Assembly (NCBI RefSeq): GCF_027172205.1
Contig: NC_070607.1
Coordinates: 5,714,001-5,778,000, forward strand
Length of the DNA: 64,000 bases
From: Podarcis raffonei
Lineage: Eukaryota; Chordata; Lepidosauria; Squamata; Lacertidae
Direction: 5' to 3'
The position numbers and the translations under genes are program-made. Below the pieces are notes generated by a model that saw only the letters and a program-made list of their open reading frames with translations, was not told the DNA's origin and made no database searches. This document shows, piece by piece, positions 32,222-41,227 of the stretch (its first letter is position 1; every line of letters begins with the position of its first letter).

Positions 32222-32573
32222 AGGTAAAGGTAAAGGGACCCCTGACCATTAGGTCCAGTCATGGCTAACTCTGGGGTTGCGGTGCTCATCTCGCTTTATT
32301 GGCCGAGGGAGCCGGCGTACAGCTTCTGGGTCATGTGGCCAGCATGACTAAGCCGCTTCTGGCGAACCAGAGCAGCGCACGGAAACACCGTTTACCTTCC
32401 CGCCGGAGCAGTACCTATTTATCTACTTGCACTTTGATGTGCTTTCAAACTGCTAGGTTGGCAGGAGCTGGGACCGAGCAACGGGAGCTCACTGCGTCGT
32501 GGGGATTCGAACCGCCGACCTGATCGGCAAGTCCTAGGCTCTGTGGTTTAACCTACCACGCCACCCACGTCCC
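32222..32573 (-). mobile_element. Sauria SINE (copy 3)
   Basis: Full-length minus-strand copy from the (GTAAAG) tail at the left to the GCCACCCACGTCCC head at the right. Confidence 0.93.
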
Positions 32574-33191
32574 TCTATGGGCAGGAACAAATGACCACAA
32601 AAACCATGAAACACCAGAGTGATAGAAATAAATGCTGACACACTGAATAATGGAGAGCTGCAAAAGCGTCAGGTGAGATGTTGCGTTAAAAGCGTCACCG
32701 AATTAATGTAAATGAATATTAAGGAGAGCTCTGCAGGATCAAATCAATGCCCCCACCCCCTAAATTTCCTCTAAATTTTAGAATTCAGTCTGTTGTAAAT
32801 AGCTGTTTGGTCAATAGCTAAAAGCGGGTTAGGGGGGCGTGCTCTAGCAATTATAGTTTTCCTTAAAATGTACTTCAAATTTATCTGAAAACTGCACTTC
32901 CAGAGAGAGACCGACCATGTTCCCTGTTGCCTGACAGGATTATGACATCACCATTGAACAATCCAATATCAGTCTTCAGTGATTCAATTGTTTTTGCTCT
33001 CCTTCTTGCTTTTAACTTCATAGCTCAGCTGTTACCTGGCAAACCCCAAAATCCTGTCAAGCCCTTAAGCTGAGCAAGCTGAAGTTTTTCATATGGGAGG
33101 AAGATGAGGGCTCCGTTTCTCTGACTTTTGTTGATCATCTGGACATAACCTGAGTTTCTCTTACCTTTGCTTAGTGATTGTGACAGAATTT
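32574..33191. other. No gene seen
   Basis: No supported exon or repeat. Confidence 0.4.
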
Positions 33192-33338
33192 AGGAAGATG
33201 CTTCATCTATCTCAATACGGTTTACACTGGCTGGCAGCAGCACTCCCAGGTTCTGGGCAGGGGACATACCTAGCCCTAGCTAGAGGTGCCAAGGACATTC
33301 TACGTGCAAAGCAAATGCTCCACCATGGTATCTTTCCC
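33192..33338 (-). mobile_element. tRNA-Ala-like SINE, minus strand
   Basis: Read on the minus strand, a tRNA-like head ('ggtggagcatttgctttgc') leads through 'gctagggctaggtatgtccc' to a tail with 'gccagtgtaaaccgtattga' and 'gatagatgaagcatcttcct'. This matches my recollection of a squamate tRNA-Ala-headed SINE with an L2-like tail. It is decayed. Confidence 0.55.
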
Positions 33339-33342
33339 AAAA

Positions 33343-33410
33343 CCCTGCCTGTCAGTGCAGACATTATTGAAATAGATGGTCCGACTCACTATACAGTAAT
33401 GCAGCTTCCT
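33343..33410 (+). mobile_element. SINE tail of the same family, opposite strand
   Basis: 'gtcagtgcagacattattga' followed by 'atagatggtccgactcacta' and 'gcagcttcct' is the same tail as in 33,192-33,338, but in plus orientation and without a head. Confidence 0.5.
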
Positions 33411-33760
33411 GTGCGGGTGGCGCTGTGGTCTAAACCACAGAGCCTAGGACTTGCCGATCAGAAGGTCGGTGGTTCGAATCCCCACAGCGGGGTGAGCTCC
33501 CGTTGCTCGGTCCCTGCTCCTGCCAACCTAGCAGCTCGAAAACACGTCAAAGTGCAAGTAGATAAATAGGTACCGCTCCAGCGGGAAGGTAAACGGCGTT
33601 TCGGTGCGCTGCTCTTATTTGCCAGAAGCAGTTTAGTCCTGCTGGCCACATGACCTGGAAGCTGTACGCTGGCTCCCTCAGCCAATAAAGCGAGATGAGC
33701 GCCGCAACCCCAGAGTCGTCCGCCACTGGACCTAACGGTCAGGGGTCCCTTTACCTTTAC
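33411..33760 (+). mobile_element. Sauria SINE (copy 4)
   Basis: Full-length plus-strand copy, GCGGGTGGCGCTGTGGTCTA head to TTTACCTTTAC tail. Confidence 0.93.
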
Positions 33761-34299
33761 TGTCACTTTCTAGGCCATAGAAATATTGCTTTAACTTTGA
33801 GAGCGAAGGGTCTGAGTGCAAGGAGAGGCAGGGGACAATGTGTAGACTGATGTTTTGGAGTCTCCCTTGTTGCAGGCAGAAACCCTCTGAGGTGGAGGGC
33901 ACCAAAGGAGATGGGAGGAGAACATTGCGAGGATTGAAGCTCCTTTCAATTGTTAGCTTAATTTTGGTGATGAGAGGGCAATCCTCACCTTAGGACACAT
34001 CTTGGGGTCCAAAAGAGGTTCTAGAGAGGCTTGGGGTGGTGTTTGAATTTAGCCACTGCTTTTCCATGGTTTCCCCCCCTCCCCCTAAAATCTGCCCCAG
34101 AATCCTGGTTTGGAGACAGGCTGCAGTTGATGGTGGCAGTAAGACCATGCTCTTTTCTTATCACACAGACAGATGCCAACAACTACAACCGCTGCACATA
34201 TTCCAGATTGTGCTGCCAGAGAAAACACATTTTATGCCTGTGGTTGTTTTTTTTTTAAGGAATATTCACTTAAAATAAAGGAACTGAGACAACCAGACA
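33761..34299. other. No gene seen
   Basis: No supported exon or repeat. Confidence 0.4.
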
Positions 34300-34307
34300 T
34301 ACTAGAG

Positions 34308-34877
34308 CAGAGGTAGGCAAGCTAAGGCCTGGGGGCTGGATCCGGCCCAATCGCCTTCTCAATCCGGCCCGCAGATGGTCGGGAATCAGTGTGTTTTTAC
34401 ATGAGTTGAATGTGTCCTTTTACAGTGGTACCTCAGGTTAAATACTTAATTCGTTCCAGAGGTCCGTACTTAACCTAAAACTGTTCTTAACCTGAAGCAC
34501 CACTTTAGCTAATGGGGCCTCCTGGTGCTGCCGCGCCACCGGAGCACGATTTCTGTTCTCATCCTGAAGCAAAGTTCTTAACCTGAAGCACTATTTCTGG
34601 GTGAGCGGAGTCTTTAACCTGAAGCATATGTAACCTGAAGCGTATGTAACCTGAGGTACCACTGTATTTAAAATGCATCTCTGGGCTATTTGTGGGGCCT
34701 GCCTGGTATTTTTACATGAGTAGAATGTGTGCTTTTATTTAAAATGCATCTCTGGGTTATTTGTGGGGCATAGGAATTTGTTCATTGCCCACCCCCCCAA
34801 AAAAATATAGTCCGGCCCCCCACAAGCTCTGAGGGACGGTGGACCGGCCCACAGCTGAAAAAGGTTGCTGACCCCTG
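34308..34877. mobile_element. hAT-type non-autonomous element, interrupted by a MITE
   Basis: Ends CAGAGGTAGGCAA and TTGCTGACCCCTG. The flanking octamers TACTAGAG (34300-34307) and GACTAGAG (34878-34885) match at seven of eight. It is interrupted by MITE copy E at 34,423-34,664. Near 34,665-34,770 an internal segment of about 70 bp ('catctctggg' ... 'ttatttgtggggc') is present twice in tandem. No coding capacity. Confidence 0.85.
34423..34664. mobile_element. TA-target MITE, CAGTGGTACC family (copy E)
   Basis: Ends CAGTGGTACCTCAGGTTA and GAGGTACCACTG with TA on both sides, nested in the hAT element. Confidence 0.9.
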
Positions 34878-34885
34878 GACTAGAG

Positions 34886-35419
34886 AGAAATATTCAGATT
34901 AAGGTATTCATTCAAGAACAAAAAGCAATGTTATGCACTAATACACAAAAGGTTTGTTCCTTTTAAAGCTGGGAGCGGGTTTTTGGGTTGCAAAATTAAA
35001 CTTCAGACTTGCTGCTGAGTCAGGCTGATGTTTATCTAGTTGCAGAGGTTTACTGGCATGGCGATAAGGCGAGGCTGCATGCAATTATGACAGACTTGTG
35101 TCCTGTGTGATGTCACAAGCAGGATACGCCTTAAGTCTTGGCAAAGGGAGAGACAGTTAGCAGTCAGACCAGGGCTTCATACTGTCAAGTTGAATCACGG
35201 CGACAAGTGATGAAGAAGTTTATTTTAGGTCTATATTAACTTTTACCAGAGGACAAATGTCTTGGAATGGTTTGTAGTCATTTTTTATGCTATGTTCTGC
35301 TGCTGTGGTTTTGTAACTGGATAGCTGTAGGAGCACAAAACGAAACATAAAAAGCAACACTTTTTTTCAGGGATCGAAAGGAGGCTGCATTGCTGTACCC
35401 ACTTAATTGGGATAGAATA
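34886..35419. other. No gene seen
   Basis: No supported exon or repeat. Confidence 0.4.
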
Positions 35420-35764
35420 GGTAAAGGTAAAGTGACCCCTGACCATTAGGTCCACTCATGACCGACTCTGGGGTTGCGGCGCTCATCTCGCTTTATTGGC
35501 CGAGGGAGCCGGCGTACAGCTTCCGGGTCATGTGGCCAGCATGACTAAGCCGCTTCTGGCGAACCAGAGCAGCGCACGGAAACGCCATTTACCTTCCCGC
35601 CAGAGCGGTCCCTATTTATCTACTTGCACTTAGACGTGCTTTTGAACTGCTAGGTTGGCAGGAGCAGGGACTGAGCAACGGGAGCTCACCCCGTCACGGG
35701 GATTCGAACTGCCAACACTCTGATCGGCAAGTCCTAGGCTCTGTGGTTTAGACCACAGTGCCAC
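35420..35764 (-). mobile_element. Sauria SINE (copy 5)
   Basis: Minus-strand copy, near full length. The last bases of the head are missing (it stops at 'accacagtgccac'). Confidence 0.92.
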
Positions 35765-36273
35765 TATCAGGTGCAAAAGAGAAGAAGGCCCCTTCATCTT
35801 CGATAGTTGTATTGCGTAGAAAAGGAAATTGCAGCAGCAGCAGCTTTCAATCCCTCTGACGCCTTCTGCACAACTATTGAAGGTTCAGGAGCCCTGGCCT
35901 CTTTTGCACTTGACTACCCTACTCGGGAGTAAGTTCTACTGAACCCTGTTGGATTTACTAAAGAACACCGAGAGGGAGAGAGGCGCAAGATGATACATGC
36001 CTTGGCAAAGCTCTCTTTTATCTGTTCTACCTGGAATGACAGCTGGAAGTCAAGAGTGACCCCACAGAGCCATCTGCTGAGGGAAACTGATACTGCAACA
36101 ATAGCTGAAAAATGCAAGGCCAATCCATCTCTTCCCTGGAAAAAAGATTTTCATTCATTCGTTTAATTAATTGTTTGTTCGTTCACTTCTAGTGCTGAAG
36201 GGGAATGGCAGACCCTTCACTGCCTGTGGTAAAGGTAAAGGGAGCATGTGTTCTTATTAATTCTTTGCATCTA
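35765..36273. other. No gene seen
   Basis: A word close to 'tgcaaaagagaagaaggcc' at 35773 faces an inverted 'ggcctcttttgca' at 35896, so a decayed inverted repeat of about 140 bp may be present. No gene. Confidence 0.35.
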
Positions 36274-36515
36274 CAGTGGTACCTTGGGTTACATACGCTT
36301 CAGGTTACATACGCTTCAGGTTACAGACTCCGCTAACCCAGAAATAGTGCTTCAGGTTAAGAACTTTGCTTCAGGATGAGAACAGAAATCATGCTCCGGT
36401 GGTGCAGCAGCAGCGGGAGGCCCCATTAGCTAAAGTGGTGCTTCAGGTTAAGAACAGTTTCAGGTTAAGAACGGACCTCCAGAACGAATTAAGTACTTAA
36501 CCCAAGGTACCACTG
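36274..36515. mobile_element. TA-target MITE, CAGTGGTACC family (copy F)
   Basis: Ends CAGTGGTACCTTGGGTTA and CCAAGGTACCACTG with TA at both flanks. Interior orientation as in copies B and G. Confidence 0.9.
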
Positions 36516-36614
36516 TATATGCCGCCTTTCTGCCTAGGCACCAAAGGTGCTTTATAATTTTAAAGTAGTAAGGTGAATGAAATAATATGCTCTTCAGAGA
36601 ATGTAAAAAAAAAA

Positions 36615-36978
36615 AAAAGGTAAAGGACCCTGGATGGTTAAGTCCAGTCAAAGGTGACTATGGGGTTGCGGCGCTCATCTTGTTTTAGGTCGAGGAAGCT
36701 GGCGTTTGTCCACAGACAGCTTTCCGGGTCATGTGGCCAGCAGGACTAAACCCCTTCTGGCGCAACGGGACACTGTGACGGAAGCTAGAGCGCACGGAAA
36801 CGCCATTTACCTTCCCGCCGCAGCAGAACCTATTTATCTGGCTTGCTTTCAAACTGCTAGGTTGGCAGGAGCTGGGACAGACCAACGGGAGCTCACTCTG
36901 TCGCGGGGATTTGAACCTCTGACCTTCTGATTGTCAAGCCCAAGAGGCTCCGTGATTTAGACCACAGCGCCACCCACG
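36615..36978 (-). mobile_element. Sauria SINE (copy 6), longer subfamily
   Basis: Minus-strand copy next to a poly-A run. It carries the additional 'tttgtccacagacagc' block and an extra segment near 36760-36790, and is more diverged than the other copies. Confidence 0.88.
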
Positions 36979-38023
36979 TATGTATGGAGTTAATTACATT
37001 CTAAAGTGAGCATCGTAAAGCCTCCAGGGTACACATGCAAATCAGAGGTTGGCTCATTAGGGCAAGGTATTGGAGGTTACAAAACCACAACAAGAATACC
37101 TTCATCACAACCAGCAAAAATGTCAAAAACCTGTGAGCAAGCTTTCTGAGCTGTCCAGAATTCTTCAAACTAGATGATAATGAAACAAGTGGGGTCACGG
37201 GATAAGAAAGCTGGGAATGAAGTCTGCAGCTTATTAAAATGATCAAATGCAAGAGGAGTTGTGCACAGGAATAAGTTTAGACTCTGCAAAGCGCTAAACA
37301 AATTTCAGGTTGCGACATAGATTGCTGAGTCGAAGGAACAGTAATGGCTACCCCTCTCATTTAAAAAATCTAAAAGTTACGGAGTGTGACTTCGAAGATG
37401 ACCAGACCCATAATGTTTCATCTCGCTCTATTATTATTATTAAGAAAAAATTGTTAAGATCTCCAGACCTTAACCTTAGGGATTTCTCACTGAGAAGACT
37501 AGACAAGTTTGCCTTAAAAGCTGCCCAGGATGAGTTCTTTCCTGCAATCTGCTATTGTAGTGGGCTGCTTCATGAGGTCTAGTAGACTGAGGCAGCAACT
37601 CAGATAAACTTGAATACAGTTGGAGTTATTTCTGAGTGAATGTGCATAAGATTGTGTTTATCACACAGGCCCAGCAAGACTGGTCAACTTTGCCTACAAA
37701 GTGTGTGCCTTACAACACACTCCTGGATCCAACACACAGCAATTCTGCAGCAGGAATGTTGAAGCAGAAAGGTCTTTTTTATACAAAAAATATGTATTAA
37801 AAGTTGGAAAACATCTAAAAATAGAAAGTTGGAAAACGACTGTGCTATATTGACCTGTAAACAGATAGTTGTGGGATTCTAGTCTAGTCTGTTTCTGTAC
37901 CCGGTTCCCAGTTAAGTTTTAAGCGATCCTGAATTTTAAGTACTGTATTAACTTTTACTCACACTTGTAATTCTTTTTATTATTTCCTCATATAAAAATG
38001 GGATGAAAATAACAGAGACAGCA
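36979..38023. other. No gene seen
   Basis: AT-rich, no supported exon. A 90-codon frame at 37310-37582 has no recognisable domain. Confidence 0.4.
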
Positions 38024-38106
38024 GTGCAATCGTGTACATGTCTACTCAGAAGTAAGTCTCGTTGAGTTCAATGGTATTCACCCTCAGGTAAGTGTGTATA
38101 GGATAA
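38024..38106. repeat. Palindromic repeat, GTCTACTCAGAAGTAAGT family (copy 1)
   Basis: Left arm 'catgtctactcagaagtaag' faces a degenerate inverted right arm ending 'gtgtgtataggat'. The second copy at 55,384-55,468 shows both arms better. The superfamily is unknown. Confidence 0.55.
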
Positions 38107-38605
38107 TATCAACTGCAAATTTATATGAGTGCAGTGTAGCTGAAAATAAACTTGGCTTAACTAAATTAAGACAATTAAGGAAAGTACATGACAGTTCTTT
38201 ACAACAGTCTGTTTACGATCCCTAGATTTATGGCTTTGATTTTAACAGCATCCTCCCCGCCCCCTCTGTCTCCCATTGTGCAGTTAAACCTGTTTGCATA
38301 TGGAATGTTAACTTTTAGCCGTTTCTCTTCCTAGTGTGTACTTTGTAGAGACACTTGTTCAGCCCCAGTTCACATTACTATTTGTTTAAGTAGGTGTGTT
38401 GTATTCTTGCATTATAGCATTTCCTGAAGTTGATCAGAACTGCCCTTGCCTCTGGTTGGAGTGATTCAGATCCACCCTTTCACTGCTCTTTTAACCTCAC
38501 TGAATGGGCGGAGAGGACCGATAAAAGGTAAGCACTCCATGCAAGAACAGGAGGCACCCAACTTGAATCCTGAGCTACATATGGGTTTAGTGAGAACTAA
38601 ATGCG

Positions 38606-39318
38606 GCTGTTTTCAATGGGGCATATTTCCTGGGAACTTGCAGTTTTCATAGGCCAACTATGCAGCCGTCCAGGGCGCAGACCTGAGGGGCACAGTACTG
38701 ACTTTTGAGCGACACAGTTTATACAGATTCGTTTTGTTGTTTGATAAGATATAACTTTTATATTTTGAATAATTTTATCTTTTTTTTTTGAAGTAATTAA
38801 TGCATTAGAACTATTAGAACTTTTTTTGAAGTAATTAATGCATTAAAGAAGGTAAAGGGAACCCTAACCATTAGGTCCAGTCGTGACCGACTCTGGGGTT
38901 GCGCGCTCATCTCGCTCTATAGGCCGAGGGAGCCGGCGTTTGTCGCAGACAGCTTCTGGATCATGTGGCCAGCATGACTAAGCCGCTTCTGGCGAACCAG
39001 AGCAGCACACGGAAACGCCGTTTACCTTCCCTATTTATCTACTTGCACATGACGTGCTTTCGAACTGCTAGGTTGGCATAGAACTATTTTAAAATGTATA
39101 TGTGAATTGTGAATCACAATTCACAAGGTTGTTCCAAACGATCTGTGTGCTGAAACGTTCCTCTTTTGTGTTTGTGAAAGATAATCAAAAGTTTGTTGCG
39201 TTACTTACTCTTGCAATCTAAAATAAATGTTTGTTGCGTTACTTACTCTTTCAATCTAAAATAAATCCAGCAGTTTCAAGTTTGGTGCTTTTCATTTTTT
39301 TTCTACAAGACACCTGCA
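38606..39318. repeat. Tandem duplication, copy 1 (with SINE insertion)
   Basis: The unit starts 'gctgttttcaatggggcata' and ends with 'tttctacaagacacct'. It is followed directly by a second copy at 39,319-39,708. Copy 1 carries a truncated Sauria SINE and further small internal repeats ('aagtaattaatgcatta' twice, 'tgtttgttgcgttactta' twice). Confidence 0.85.
38850..39078 (-). mobile_element. Sauria SINE (copy 7), truncated
   Basis: Minus-strand copy lacking the tRNA-like head (it stops at 'ctgctaggttggca'), inserted in copy 1 of the tandem duplication and absent from copy 2. Confidence 0.9.
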
Positions 39319-39708
39319 GCTGTTTTCAATGGGGCATATTTCCTGGGAACTTGCAGTTTTCACAGGCCAACTATGCAGCCACCCAGGGCGCAGATTTCAG
39401 AGGGGCACAGTACTGACTTTTGAGCAACACAGTTTATACAGATTCGTTTTGTTGTTTGATAAGATATAACATTTATATTTTGAATAATTTTATCTTTTTT
39501 GAAGTAATGCATTAGAAGTATTTTTAAATGTACCGTAATCACAATTCACAAGGTTGTTCCAAACGATCTGTGTGCTGAAACGTTCCTCTTTTGTGTTTGT
39601 GAAAGGTAATCAAAAGTTTGTTGCGTTACTCTTGCAATCTAAAATAAATCCAGCAGTTTCAAGTTTGGTGCTTTTCATTTTTTTCTACAAGACACCTGTT
39701 TTTGAAAA
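39319..39708. repeat. Tandem duplication, copy 2 (no SINE)
   Basis: Shares with copy 1 the blocks 'aacttgcagttttcacaggc', 'gattcgttttgttgtttgat', 'ggttgttccaaacgatctgt' and 'ccagcagtttcaagtttggt'. It lacks the SINE and the small internal repeats. Confidence 0.88.
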
Positions 39709-39899
39709 TTGAAGTTGGCAATTTTGGGGGGAATGGTGGTGGGGGAAGTAATTAGCCTTGATTAGGGCGCAGAATAGTCTGGCAGCGGTATTACTTATGA
39801 ATACAGGCACTGCCAGAAGATGAGCTTGGGATAACTCCGTTGGTATTATTGCATGAGCCTCTTAACCTCAGGGAGCCTTATTCTTATACGGGCAGGAGA

Positions 39900-40760
39900 G
39901 AGTTAAAGAGCAACTCGGCGACATCCCCGCCCCCTTGCCAACGCACAAGTACGTGCAGAAGGGAGGGGCGTGGGGGGAAAACGGAACGTCACATAGCGCA
40001 GCTTTCTATTGGTTGAACGGAAACGACTCGCACGCTCACTCGTCCGCCTTGAACAGGCGACGCCGCGGCTTCTTTAAGAGACCCTACGCGACGCCTTTTT
40101 ACGCCTTAAGGCGCGAGAGCGAGCGAGCGATTGGTCTTGGTCCGGGGAAGGGCGTGGTCTCTCCCGGACGCTTCCATTGGCCGGCGGGTGCGCGCGGGGG
40201 CGGGGTGGAGGGAGGGAGGGCGAGCTGGGCGAGACCATGTTGTGCGTGCGTACGGGGGGGGGGCGCGCCTCCGAAAAGGGTCGTTGGCGGCGCCGGCAGC
40301 AGCAGCGCCGGCAGCCGGCCCAGTGAGCGGGGATGGCGCGCGGGCGCCCGTGGGCGGGTGAGTAGGAGAGCGGGCTGCGGGAAGGGCGCGCGCGGCGGAG
40401 AAGAGCCGGGCCCGGCGCCCTCCCGCCTCCTTCCCTTCGCGCCCTCCTTCCCTAGAGGGACCCATAGAGGGACCCATCCATGTGGCAGGAATGGGGGGGG
40501 CGGGCGGCGGAAAGGGCTGGAAGGTCTCAAGCGCCTCGTAGGTAGGGGGGCTCAGCTCGCCCCCGCTGCCATAATTGGGGGGGCACCTTTGGGGAGAAGG
40601 GGGGCGTCGGGGGCTCCGCACTGGCTGGCTTCGCTTCACAGGGTGTGGAAGGGAAAAAGGAGGGGGGAAACATGCCCCCTGAGCATGTGCAGAGCGCGTG
40701 TCTCCTCAGAGCGCGCGCAGCAACGGTCGTGGGGGGGGGTGAGAGAGTATATGGTTTTAA
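39900..40760 (+). promoter_or_regulatory. FAM20B: CpG-island promoter of FAM20B
   Basis: A CpG-dense block rises sharply out of AT-rich surroundings. It holds a CRE-like half site (aacgtcac, near 39985-39992), three inverted CCAAT boxes (ATTGG at 40008, 40130 and 40176) and GC boxes (gggggcggggtg near 40196). There is no TATA box, which suits a housekeeping promoter. The start site cannot be fixed from sequence, but should lie a little upstream of the donor at 40,358. The long open frames here (279 codons +, 177 codons -) reflect lack of A/T-rich stop codons, not genes. Confidence 0.8.
40230..40357 (+). other. FAM20B: FAM20B exon 1, 5'UTR (predicted)
   Basis: A strong donor GGGCGG|GTGAGT at 40,357/40,358 ends a CpG-island exon, and the next acceptor on the strand with a good match precedes the coding exon at 44,279. 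The left boundary is arbitrary. Spliced this way, an ATG at 40,333 opens a 35-codon upstream frame ending at 44,361, before the FAM20B start. Confidence 0.5.
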
Positions 40761-40998
40761 AGTGTGTCAACTAGAAAGCGTTTGCTTTTGGAAAGAATTG
40801 GGCTATGGGAGCCGGTTTTTTGTTTTTCTCCTCAGAAACTGAGCAGAGAGGGCTTAAAATACGCTTGCGCGCCAGAGAGGAAGATTTGTATAAAACCAAA
40901 CAACAGAAAAGTTAAGAGCATCTTTCGATAAAACGTTAAAACGCTGGAAAACTTAATAAACTGGAAACAGAAATTAAAACGTCCACCTGCTCACGGAA

Positions 40999-41227
40999 AT
41001 AATAATAATACCAATAATAATATATATAATAATAATAATACAGTGGTACCTCGGGTTACATACGCTTCAGGGTACAGACTCTGCTAACCCAGAAATAGTG
41101 CTTCAGGTTAAGAACTTTGCTTCAGGATGAGAACAAAAATCGTGCCACGGCAGCAGCGGGAGGCCCCATTAGCTAAAGTGGTGCTTCAGGTTAAGAACGG
41201 ACCTCCGGAACGAATTAAGTACTTAAT
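40999..41227. mobile_element. (AAT)n tract and truncated TA-target MITE, CAGTGGTACC family (copy G)
   Basis: An AAT/ATA microsatellite (40999-41040) leads into CAGTGGTACCTCGGGTTA at 41,041. The MITE stops at 'gaattaagtacttaa' and lacks its right terminus, running into another AAT tract. Located in predicted FAM20B intron 1. The rest of that intron (41228-44278) shows no repeat or exon that I can support. Confidence 0.85.

Noticed and set aside
39935-40774. 279-codon + frame and 177-codon - frame in the CpG island
   Set aside because: Low-complexity Gly/Arg/Ala/Pro composition on both strands reflects GC-rich DNA lacking stop codons. A strong splice donor and promoter elements explain the region better.
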